Assembly: GCF_000023825.1 (NCBI RefSeq)
Contig: NC_013061.1
Span: 2,542,001-2,606,000, forward strand
Origin: Pedobacter heparinus DSM 2366
Lineage (GTDB): Bacteria; Bacteroidota; Bacteroidia; Sphingobacteriales; Sphingobacteriaceae
DNA length: 64,000 bases
Direction: 5' to 3'
Shown in pieces: positions 27,700 through 35,851 of the stretch. The notes beneath the pieces were generated by a model. The model was not told the origin of the DNA, did no database searches, and was given only the letters and a program-made list of their open reading frames with translations. Position numbers and translations under genes: made by a program. The stretch's first letter is position 1; the number at the start of each line of letters is the position of its first letter.

Positions 27700-28629
27700 T
27701 TAATTGAAAACTTCGGGCAGGATCTCTTTGCATTTTTTTCTGATAGCGGGCACATCTTCCTCCGGTATCCAGCGGTAAGGCCAGCGCAGCCGCGGACTTA
27801 TAGGTGTCCAGCCGCCCACTGCTGCCATAAATTTATCTACCGCCTGGTTGGCATAACCCTGATCTGTAATGTAGGGGACTATACATTCGTTCATAAACCG
27901 TTGAATTCTGGTCTCGAGTTCAAATGCTGTTTTATCCCCAATGTGTATATCGTTATACCATTTTTGCGCAAAGGCGGGGTTTAAACAGGCTACATTGGAA
28001 TAGGCTCCATGTGCGCCCCTTGAAATGCCTGTTGCCAAATGGTGTCCGGGAATAAAAACCGAAAATGGTACTGGTAGCTCTTGCATGTCCTGGTACCATT
28101 GCACATCACCTCCTGCAACTTTGCATCCTGCAAGGGGAACTCCTGCTTGCAGAATATCTAAAAAATCTGCAGGTGAAAGCTTCTTTTTTGCATGTGGGGG
28201 ATTGTACAGGATTAAGCCTATTGGATCAGCTGCTTTGGCCATCACCTTCAGAAATACGATGATTTCTTCAATGGTAGGTACAAACCAGTCAGGCAGGATC
28301 ACCTGGATGGCCGAGGGTTTCAATGATCTGGCACGCTGTACCCGTTGCAGGGATATTTCGGGGCTCATGTGGGAAGCCCCGATCTGGAAAGGCATACCTG
28401 CCGCATTGCACTTTTTTGCAAGGAGCGCATTGATCAGATCAAACTCCTCTTCAGTCTGGTTATAAAATTCACCGGCTGTTCCGTTGGAGTAAATACCATC
28501 TACCTTAAAAGCGATCAGCGTATCTATTTCTTCTTCCAGCTGGCTGTAATTGATGCTGTCATCAATATTAAGGGGCAATAATAATGTCGCCCAGTTGCCG
28601 TATATTTCTGTTGCCTTAAGTGGGGTCAT
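27700..28629 (-). CDS. DHDPS/NAL-family aldolase, second lyase of the locus
   Basis: 309 residues, TIM-barrel class I aldolase. Family marks: SNGTAGEF (48-55), Tyr142 in LYNPPH, Schiff-base Lys170 in AGCKVAGG. It shares only motif-level similarity with the block A lyase (no FYYYSIP, different loop), so it is not a recent copy. Probable substrate is a 2-keto-3-deoxy sugar acid: a modified sialic acid, Kdn, or another alpha-keto acid. Lies between SusD (1 bp gap) and the sialidase in block C, which points to use on a product of that block. Specificity cannot be read from the sequence. Confidence 0.8.
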   Translation of the reverse strand: MTPLKATEIYGNWATLLLPLNIDDSINYSQLEEEIDTLIAFKVDGIYSNGTAGEFYNQTEEEFDLINALLAKKCNAAGMPFQIGASHMSPEISLQRVQRARSLKPSAIQVILPDWFVPTIEEIIVFLKVMAKAADPIGLILYNPPHAKKKLSPADFLDILQAGVPLAGCKVAGGDVQWYQDMQELPVPFSVFIPGHHLATGISRGAHGAYSNVACLNPAFAQKWYNDIHIGDKTAFELETRIQRFMNECIVPYITDQGYANQAVDKFMAAVGGWTPISPRLRWPYRWIPEEDVPAIRKKCKEILPEVFN

Positions 28630-28630
28630 T

Positions 28631-30106
28631 TTATTGAATGTAGCCTTCTGTTTGTTTGATGTTTGGGTTATTTGCGAATACTGTGGTATTTAATGGCCAG
28701 AACAGTGGTGTGGTTTTTCCAGCCAGATTGGGCACATAGGTATATACATTGATGGTACCGCCTTTATGGAACCGGACCAAATCATACCAGCGTTTATTTT
28801 CAAAAAACAGCTCCCTGCCGCGTTCATCAAGAATTTCCTTTTCTACATCAGTCTTCAAAACAGAAGCGGTATAGTCGCCAGTACCCGCCCTGAACCTTAC
28901 CTTATTCAGGTATTCCAATGCTTTCGGAATATTGTTCAACGCTGCATAAGCTTCTGCTTTCATCAGAAAAATATCAGATAACCTGTAAATGATGATGTCA
29001 TTATCTGAAACACGGCTGTCCGGATACACGTTACCAGGATATTTTGTGATCCAGGAGATCTTTGGTCCAGAGGCCTGAATTTCAGTGATCCAGGTATAAG
29101 GAATCCGTTTGTCGGCCACATTGGTAAATAAGGCCCTGGATTTGGGGCTGATCTGGTAAGCGCCTTGTCCGTTTACGGTAGTTTGTGCATAAGGTATCTG
29201 GCTTAGGTTTAATGCGCCCTGTACACCAGCTAAATAAGGCAATGCGTTAAGTCCGTAATTATTGGAAATCTCATCCCTCTGAAAATAAGCGGCCAGGGCC
29301 ACTTCTGTGTTGCCTGCTGCTCTGATGCCAGTTACGTTTTTATAGTCCTGGTTCAGGATTAAACCGGAAGCTTCTACTTCAGTTATGGCTGCTATGGCAC
29401 TGTTAAAATCCGGATCGGTACCACCCAGTACTTTTGCGCTCCAAAGATAGGCATCAGCTTTCAGGGCCATAGCCGATCCGTAAGCAAAGCGGTACTTTGA
29501 TGGATAAACACCTTTAGAAAAACCTCCGATACTGGTAAAATTCTGGATGGCCAGGTCAAGGTCTGACTGGATCTGCTTCATTACATCGCTGGCTTTTGCC
29601 CTGGATAGCAAGGGGACATTTTCGTCTACTACCGCATCCAGCATAATGGGGGCATCGCCAATGATTCTGGTTAAATGGAAGTAGAAATAGGCCCGAAGGC
29701 AATAGGTTTCTGCCAGTATCCTTTTTTTAAGGTCAGGATTAGCTGCAAAAGGAAAGGCCTCAATTTTGGCCAGCAATAAATTGCAGTTTCCAATGGCCTT
29801 GTACCAGTTGTTGTAATTAATTGCCCCAGAGGTGGGTGTAATGATCTGTGTCCAGGCTACCCCGAACCTGGAATTTAAGGCGGCTACAAGCTCTTCACTC
29901 CTTTCTGTACCATATACAATATCGTTGGAAAATGTACGCATCGAGGTATATATACCGGTAACATAAGGCTCAAAATCGTTTTCATTTTTAAAGAAAACGG
30001 CATCAGTAATGCTGGATTGAGGGGTTACTTCCAGTATTTTTTTACAAGCCGGACTTAAAGCAGATAAAAAAATAGCTGATATGATGGTTATTGCTGTCTT
30101 TTTCAT
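28631..30106 (-). CDS. SusD/RagB family lipoprotein (block C)
   Basis: 491 residues, lipobox LSPACKKIL. SusD features: TPQSSITDAVFFKNEND, AETYCLRAYFYFHLTRI and the conserved ILDERGRELFFENKRWYDLVRF, ending TEGYIQ. Partner of the SusC gene 37 bp upstream; surface capture of the block C glycan. Confidence 0.93.
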   Translation of the reverse strand: MKKTAITIISAIFLSALSPACKKILEVTPQSSITDAVFFKNENDFEPYVTGIYTSMRTFSNDIVYGTERSEELVAALNSRFGVAWTQIITPTSGAINYNNWYKAIGNCNLLLAKIEAFPFAANPDLKKRILAETYCLRAYFYFHLTRIIGDAPIMLDAVVDENVPLLSRAKASDVMKQIQSDLDLAIQNFTSIGGFSKGVYPSKYRFAYGSAMALKADAYLWSAKVLGGTDPDFNSAIAAITEVEASGLILNQDYKNVTGIRAAGNTEVALAAYFQRDEISNNYGLNALPYLAGVQGALNLSQIPYAQTTVNGQGAYQISPKSRALFTNVADKRIPYTWITEIQASGPKISWITKYPGNVYPDSRVSDNDIIIYRLSDIFLMKAEAYAALNNIPKALEYLNKVRFRAGTGDYTASVLKTDVEKEILDERGRELFFENKRWYDLVRFHKGGTINVYTYVPNLAGKTTPLFWPLNTTVFANNPNIKQTEGYIQ

Positions 30107-30143
30107 AATTGAAATTTGTTTAAAAACTGATTTGCAAGTTTGA

Positions 30144-33100
30144 TCAGAACTTTAATGTGGCACCCAATAAAAATTGTCTTGGTCTTGGATACCCACCCGG
30201 ATCAAAACCTGTATATACTTCAGGGTTTAAGCCTTCATAAGCGGTTAAATAACCCAAATTATATATCGTTGCAAAAATATTTAAGCCGGATGCGCGTATT
30301 TTATTGAGTATTTTTTTAGGGATATCATAAGCAATTGAAATTTCCCTGAAAGCGAGAAAGTCGCCCTTTGAAAACATGGCCGATACATCGGAATTGTAAC
30401 CGTTGTTATTTCCAAGTGTTCCGTTGCGCAGATAATTGCGTTGTCCAAAATCGAAGTCTGCAAAAGAAAAACGTGCGTATTTTTTATCTGTGTCGCCCTG
30501 GTTCTGCCAGATATCGGGGCCGATTGCAATAGCAGGAGCTCCTTCATTAAAAGCCCTTCCCTGTCCCAGTGAGCGTGCCAGGGCACCATTACTGATCAGA
30601 TGTCCCAATGCATAATCCATGGTAAACCTGAGGCTCAGGTTTTTGTACTTAAATGTATTTTGCATCCCACCCATTTTATTGGGGTTTCTGTAGCCCATAA
30701 ATACCTGGTCTTTGGTGTCGATTACACCATCGCCGTTTACATCATCAAAAATGAAATCTCCACCACGTTTTCCTACAGCTATACCTTGCGGTGAAGCCAG
30801 GTTGTCTTTCACTTTGGCATTCCAGGCTGCAGCCTCAGCATCAGTGGCAAAAACCCCTGTTACCCGGTAAGCATAAATCGGAAAGGGTCTTTCCCCCTCT
30901 GCAAAACCACCCCTCTCTACCAATGCATTTGATGCCGGATCGAACACCAGGTCTCCTCCCTGTCTGTTCTTCAAACGGCCGTTTGCGGGTAGTTTGGTGA
31001 TCAACTGCTGGTTGTAAGAAAAGGATAAATTGGTATTCCAGTTAAAATCCCTGGTTTTAACAATTGCAGCGCCCAGTTCTATCTCAACACCACGGTTCCG
31101 TAGTTCACCATTGTTAAATGTAATAGAGGCAAAAGGAGATTCAGAAGGTAATGGTTTAGAGTCTAGCCTGTCTTTGGTCAGTTTATTATAATAATCTACT
31201 GTCAGGTTAATGCGGCTGTTAAAGAAAGAAGCGTCAAAAGCCAGGTCTGTTGTTGCAGTGGATTCCCATTTCAGGTTGGGATTGGCCAGATTGGCTCTTA
31301 AGATACCAGAACCTAAGGCATAGCTTGATGTAGTATATCCGCCATAAGTATCCGTGATACTCAGGTCGCTAAGTCCTGCAGTACCCCAGCTGGCCCTTAG
31401 TTTTAAGGCATTTACTGCCTTTAAATTCCAGAACTCTTCTTTATGAATGTTCCATCCTACAGAAACAGAAGGAAAAAAGGCATATTTATTTTCCGGGGTG
31501 AAGTTAGAAAAACCATCATACCTTAAAGAGCCGGTCAGTAAATATTTAGCTTTATAATCGTAATTGAATTGTCCGAATGCACTGGCAGACCTTGTTTCGC
31601 CTATCGAAGTACCAAAATTGGTCACATTGGTAACTACTACGCCATTAACAATGGTTGTAGAGGGTTCGTCTATGGTATAGATATAATCATTGGAACCTCT
31701 TTGAGAACCAAGACTGGCAATATGATTGGTATTTCTGGTATAGTTAACACCTGCCAGCACCATAAAATTATGCGCATTTTGCAAACTGAAATCATACTGT
31801 AATACCTGATCGATCATCAGTTGTCTGGAGTTTCTTGTATAATCCGTTTTCTGACGTTGGGTAGCAGGCTGTATCTCATCGGCAGGAGTACCTTTTCTCA
31901 TAAACAGTTCCTTGTAATCATCTATCAGATAAGAAAATGACGGTTTAAAATGCAACCCTTTTATAATGGTCAGGTCGCCCGCAACCCTCGATACCAGCCG
32001 TTCGGTTGAGGTTCGCGTATCGTCATATTTTAAAGTGTGAAAGCGGTTACGAACGGTATACAATTCACCGGGCATAGGGTTGCCGTCATCTTTAAAAGTA
32101 CGGATCAATGGAGTTATCCTTACTGCCCTTACCAGATCATTCTGATAGGCATCAACATAATTGGGCATCACGTTCTGATAATTGAGCATCACATCCAGCC
32201 TGAAATTATCTGCTGCTTTAAAACCGAAATTTCCAAGGGCATCATAGCGTTTATATTTGGTGCCTACAAATACCCCTGCCTGATTGGTATAGCTCATCGA
32301 TAAATTATAGTCAGATTTTTCACTCCCCCCACTAATACCCAGATTTTCATTGTTGCTCAAACCCGTATTCCATAGCATGTCCTGGTAGTTGTTATCGGCA
32401 TACAATAACCTTGTACCCGGATTGATGGGATCGTCCATTACTTTCCAGCCTTTAGACAATAGGTTGTCTACATACGCCTGTCCTTCAACCGAGACAATGT
32501 TGTCATATAAGGCAGTCAGGTTGATGTTCTTTCCATACTGTCCTTTGGCGGTGTAAACCTTTGTTCCGGCCGAAAAACCACCATTGTTGAGCAGATTATT
32601 TTTGTCCAGTGCATCGGCTGTATTTTTGACCGTGGTACGTGCCAGCCGAAGGTATTCTTCTGCGTTCAGGTAGTCATAATCACGGGCCTGTGTTTCCCAG
32701 GTGGTACGGTGGTTAAGCGAAATGCTCATCTTACCATTGGCATTTCCACTTTTTGTTTTAATAACGATGACACCGTTTGCACCCCTGGCCCCATAAATAG
32801 CCGTAGATGCGGCATCTTTCATTACCTGCATGGATTCTATATTATCGGGGTTCACATCATTCATTGATCTGAATACCCCGTCTACTACTACTAACGGACT
32901 ATTGGCGTCAGAAGCACCTGTAGAGCTGCCGTTATTGTTGCCCAGTCCGGATCCGTAAGCATTGGGCTTGGTACCGCCCCTGATGATGATGTTCGTAGCC
33001 CCAACACCCGGCTGCCCGGTGGTAACCGGTACTGAAACACCTGCAATTTTGCCCTGTAAAGCCTGGACAGGATTAGGGTTTGCCGTATTTTTAAGTTCAT

Positions 33101-33497
33101 CCGGCGAGAGTTTGGAAATGGCTGCAGTGGTCTTGCTCCTCGACTGTTGTGTATAACCCACAATTAAAACCTCATCCATTGTACTCACATCCGGTTCCAG
33201 TACCACGTCAAGCCTGGCCTGGCCATTTACAGCTATTTCTTTTGTTCTGTGGCCGATATAAGAAAATATCAGTACGCCATCACCGGATGGCAGTTTGATG
33301 AAATATTTGCCGTTTACATCAGTAGAAGTACCCATGGTAGTTCCCTTCAGCTTTATACTCACACCCGGTAGTGTTTCTTTGTCCGTTCCGGAGCTTACCT
33401 TTCCCGAGATCAGCAGGCCAGCGTTTTGGCCTGTAACCTTTGTCGCAACAAAAAGACAGCACAGCATGGACAGAAAAATAAAGGTCTTTTTCTTCAT
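30144..33497 (-). CDS. SusC/RagA TonB-dependent transporter (block C)
   Basis: 1117 residues from ATG at 33497, giving signal peptide MKKKTFIFLSML; the ORF can be extended by 18 residues to 33551 but that extension is hydrophilic. Carboxypeptidase-D-like domain at about 30-105 (GKVSSGTDKETLPGVS), TonB-box-like EVLIVGY, plug with QALQGKIAGV, IIRGGT and GARGANGVIVIKTKSG, then barrel ending FLLGATLKF. Imports sialoglycan fragments or another ligand with its SusD. A Gly/Ser/Asn-rich insert (GSGLGNNNGSSTG) sits in the plug. Confidence 0.94.
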   Translation of the reverse strand: MKKKTFIFLSMLCCLFVATKVTGQNAGLLISGKVSSGTDKETLPGVSIKLKGTTMGTSTDVNGKYFIKLPSGDGVLIFSYIGHRTKEIAVNGQARLDVVLEPDVSTMDEVLIVGYTQQSRSKTTAAISKLSPDELKNTANPNPVQALQGKIAGVSVPVTTGQPGVGATNIIIRGGTKPNAYGSGLGNNNGSSTGASDANSPLVVVDGVFRSMNDVNPDNIESMQVMKDAASTAIYGARGANGVIVIKTKSGNANGKMSISLNHRTTWETQARDYDYLNAEEYLRLARTTVKNTADALDKNNLLNNGGFSAGTKVYTAKGQYGKNINLTALYDNIVSVEGQAYVDNLLSKGWKVMDDPINPGTRLLYADNNYQDMLWNTGLSNNENLGISGGSEKSDYNLSMSYTNQAGVFVGTKYKRYDALGNFGFKAADNFRLDVMLNYQNVMPNYVDAYQNDLVRAVRITPLIRTFKDDGNPMPGELYTVRNRFHTLKYDDTRTSTERLVSRVAGDLTIIKGLHFKPSFSYLIDDYKELFMRKGTPADEIQPATQRQKTDYTRNSRQLMIDQVLQYDFSLQNAHNFMVLAGVNYTRNTNHIASLGSQRGSNDYIYTIDEPSTTIVNGVVVTNVTNFGTSIGETRSASAFGQFNYDYKAKYLLTGSLRYDGFSNFTPENKYAFFPSVSVGWNIHKEEFWNLKAVNALKLRASWGTAGLSDLSITDTYGGYTTSSYALGSGILRANLANPNLKWESTATTDLAFDASFFNSRINLTVDYYNKLTKDRLDSKPLPSESPFASITFNNGELRNRGVEIELGAAIVKTRDFNWNTNLSFSYNQQLITKLPANGRLKNRQGGDLVFDPASNALVERGGFAEGERPFPIYAYRVTGVFATDAEAAAWNAKVKDNLASPQGIAVGKRGGDFIFDDVNGDGVIDTKDQVFMGYRNPNKMGGMQNTFKYKNLSLRFTMDYALGHLISNGALARSLGQGRAFNEGAPAIAIGPDIWQNQGDTDKKYARFSFADFDFGQRNYLRNGTLGNNNGYNSDVSAMFSKGDFLAFREISIAYDIPKKILNKIRASGLNIFATIYNLGYLTAYEGLNPEVYTGFDPGGYPRPRQFLLGATLKF

Positions 33498-33556
33498 AAC
33501 AGGTTTAATTTTAATATTTGGTTTATGGTTATATTGCTGTAATATGTACAAACAGC

Positions 33557-34822
33557 TTATGGTTCTGTACTGCCGTTTAATATCCAGGCCAGATTGAACT
33601 TGTTGAATTCTATGGATTTATTACTTTCACTGTCACTTACATTCTCATTGTATTCAATTAAAGCACCCACGCAATAATCTGCGGTTTTTACCATGCTGGA
33701 ATATCCACCATGTACCACCGTTGTAGTTTGGTAATTACAATTGGCGGCACTGTAAAGCGCCCTGCTCTTTGGCCAGGTAAGTCCGTCATCATAGCTGATC
33801 CTGGCTGTCATGTTGCAGCGTTGACCTGTACCATTGGGATTAAGAAATATGATTCTTCTATTCGGCAAATCGGTATTATAGCGTAAAACAGAACCTTCAC
33901 ACTTGGGGTCGGGCAAGGCTGCAACTGTTGTAAATGCCGGAAATCCAGCACCGATTGAGCCTACAGATTTTCTTCTTGTTTTGGACGCATTCCATTCTGT
34001 AGTACCCGGCCTGTCGTTGCGCATCAAAGTCCCGTCCATCAGTTCTACTATTGTACTTTCATCGGTGCCTCCGGGAATGAGCTGATATTGCCAGGTAGCA
34101 CCATGGTTATCGCTGTAAATATTTCTGCCCAATGCCGGAACTACCAGCCGGCCCGGGGTATTGTAATTGGTTTGTATGCCAATACCAGGACCCACACAGT
34201 CCCATTTATAGCCGGGAGGTGTAAGTGTTGCTGTCCGGTCTACCGGTACAGACCAGGTAGCCCCATGATCGTCACTATATGAAGTATGTATCCTGCGGTC
34301 TCCCCAGGCCTGGAAATCCGACCATTGCATTTTATATTGGTCATTCCATTCCATAAACAACCATATACGGCCATTTGTACCCTGCCCCGCATCGTAAACA
34401 GCTGTAGGATTACCCCAGGTACCAGCCCCACTTCCCACAACTTCACCCAGTGCCGACCAGGTGCTGCCATTATTTGTAGACCTTTTAAAGACAATATTAA
34501 TGTCACCGTAGTCGCTGGGGCTCCATCTTCTACCCTCTGCAAAGGCTACGAGCGTACCGTTATTGGTCTTGATAATAGATGGAATGCGGAAAGAATGGTA
34601 GATACTTTCATTGCCGCCGTTAAATAGTACTATGCTGGAATATACCGGGGCTGCCAGGGCGGCAACAGTTACCTGTTCTTCTTTTCTGATATTTTGATTT
34701 TCAAAAGAAGACAAGGCTTCCGGACTTTTAGCACAGCCCGTTATCATACATAAAATAAAACTCAGATAGCAAAGAATTGAAACCTTGTTTCTGCTAACAC
34801 TTAATTTCTTGAAGTGATACAT
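33557..34822 (-). CDS. Exo-alpha-sialidase (GH33) lipoprotein, first gene of block C
   Basis: 421 residues with lipobox CMITGCAKS (Cys30). Catalytic propeller: FRIP with Arg79, FAEGRR, DYGDIN, Asp boxes STNNGSTW, SDDHGATW, SDNHGATW and SYDDGLTW; HGGYSSM near the end provides the tyrosine. It starts block C, 59 bp before the SusC start, about 35 nt downstream of the predicted transcription start. With two other sialidases and a divergent relative the locus can probably attack several sialyl linkages. Confidence 0.9.
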   Translation of the reverse strand: MYHFKKLSVSRNKVSILCYLSFILCMITGCAKSPEALSSFENQNIRKEEQVTVAALAAPVYSSIVLFNGGNESIYHSFRIPSIIKTNNGTLVAFAEGRRWSPSDYGDINIVFKRSTNNGSTWSALGEVVGSGAGTWGNPTAVYDAGQGTNGRIWLFMEWNDQYKMQWSDFQAWGDRRIHTSYSDDHGATWSVPVDRTATLTPPGYKWDCVGPGIGIQTNYNTPGRLVVPALGRNIYSDNHGATWQYQLIPGGTDESTIVELMDGTLMRNDRPGTTEWNASKTRRKSVGSIGAGFPAFTTVAALPDPKCEGSVLRYNTDLPNRRIIFLNPNGTGQRCNMTARISYDDGLTWPKSRALYSAANCNYQTTTVVHGGYSSMVKTADYCVGALIEYNENVSDSESNKSIEFNKFNLAWILNGSTEP

Positions 34823-34852
34823 AGGATTATATTTGGTTACTAAATAGTAGTT

Positions 34853-34897
34853 ATGTAGTACATATCAAATGTGGGAAGTATTTTCTATATATCCAAA
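34853..34897 (-). promoter_or_regulatory. Promoter and operator of block C (site C)
   Basis: Minus strand: TTTG at 34897-34894, 20-nt spacer, CACATTTG at 34873-34866, then ATGTACTACAT at 34863-34853, only 2 bp past the -7 box. Spacing and operator are the same as at site A, and a TAGTAG one turn away (34845-34850) matches the TAGTAC there. Repressor bound here would block the transcription start. Confidence 0.75.
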
Positions 34898-34938
34898 TAT
34901 TTTTATCTTGTAAAAAACGTTTAAAAAAAGAAGGCAAT

Positions 34939-34975
34939 AAAAAAGCCCGTAGCTAACAACTACAGGCTTTTTTTT
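34939..34975 (-). terminator. Intrinsic terminator of second FCD regulator
   Basis: Inverted repeat AAAAAAGCC-C-GTAG / CTAC-A-GGCTTTTTT with a 7-nt loop and T run on either strand, 22 bp downstream of the regulator stop at 34998. It separates the regulator from block C. Confidence 0.85.
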
Positions 34976-34997
34976 AAAGCTATTAAATATTATAAAT

Positions 34998-35684
34998 TTA
35001 TTTCAGCCTGTCAAAGTGAGGTTTAAGATGTGCTTCCATTCCTTTTTTGAAATCATCTTTTGTTCCTGTTTTTAAAATCTGTACCAGGTCAAGATGGTTT
35101 ACTTTTCCCATCGTAGGTTTCTTTTCAAGTGTAACTACATAATCAAAAATCGGAAGCAGCATGATCTGGAACCTTTTAAGCGTGTCATTGCCCGACATTT
35201 CATAAAGCTTTCCATGAAAAGCAATCTCATTCTTAATCCGGAAAGAATTATCATGGTTTACCTCTTTCTTTGCAATGCTTTCCAATTCTGCAATATCTTT
35301 ATCTGTTTTTCTGATATAGATCAGATCTGCCAGCCCGATTTCCAAAACCAGTCTCAGTTCAAAAATATCCTGTAAGGTCTCTGTATCAATAATCAGCGGA
35401 TCCAGTACACGTTCAAAGGTACCCAGTATATCTGGCCTTGCCAGTATCATCCCCCGCTTTTTCTTGGTCTCTATCATGCCCAGCATCCTCAACCTGCTCA
35501 ATGCTTCACGAAGCACATTTCTGCTTACATCCAGGGCCTCAGCTAATTCCAGTTCTTTGGGCAAGGCATCACCAGGACGAAAAGATTTCTTTTTCAGGTA
35601 TTCTCTTAGCCTGACCTCAACAATATCAGCCATCGTATTTGAGGTAATTGGAGCCAGGTCTTTACTTAAGTTATTTATTGCCAT
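34998..35684 (-). CDS. GntR-family regulator, FadR subfamily with FCD domain (copy 2)
   Basis: 228 residues, the same length as the copy at 11027-11713, with about 24 substitutions. The wing-helix segment from DALPKELELAEAL to LRMLGM is unchanged, so both copies should bind the same operators; changes lie mainly in the extreme N-terminus and the FCD domain (for example TRGKVTHKDLIELL against TMGKVNHLDLVQIL), where ligand response could differ. FCD histidines in AFHGKL, VNHLD and EAHLKP are kept. It is a single-gene unit with its own operator-like site upstream and a terminator downstream. Likely repressor of the sialic acid blocks. Confidence 0.9.
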   Translation of the reverse strand: MAINNLSKDLAPITSNTMADIVEVRLREYLKKKSFRPGDALPKELELAEALDVSRNVLREALSRLRMLGMIETKKKRGMILARPDILGTFERVLDPLIIDTETLQDIFELRLVLEIGLADLIYIRKTDKDIAELESIAKKEVNHDNSFRIKNEIAFHGKLYEMSGNDTLKRFQIMLLPIFDYVVTLEKKPTMGKVNHLDLVQILKTGTKDDFKKGMEAHLKPHFDRLK

Positions 35685-35724
35685 AGTTTAATTGTAATTC
35701 AAAAATGAGATATTTTTTGTTAAC

Positions 35725-35740
35725 ATGTACTACAATATTA
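35725..35740 (-). promoter_or_regulatory. Operator-like site and weak -7 box of regulator 2 (site D)
   Basis: ATGTACTACAA at 35725-35735 is a near match to the operators of blocks A-C. On the minus strand it overlaps TAATATTG (35740-35733), one base off the -7 consensus, about 45 bp before the ATG. This suggests autoregulation. No -33 TTTG was found. Confidence 0.5.
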
Positions 35741-35851
35741 AAAAAAACTAAAAACCCTTTGAGGATTGAAAGCCCCTAAGACTCACTGGTTTTAACTCAA
35801 AAACCGATAAATTCAAACAAATTACGCATTTGATCGTTGTTTTAAGTAATA

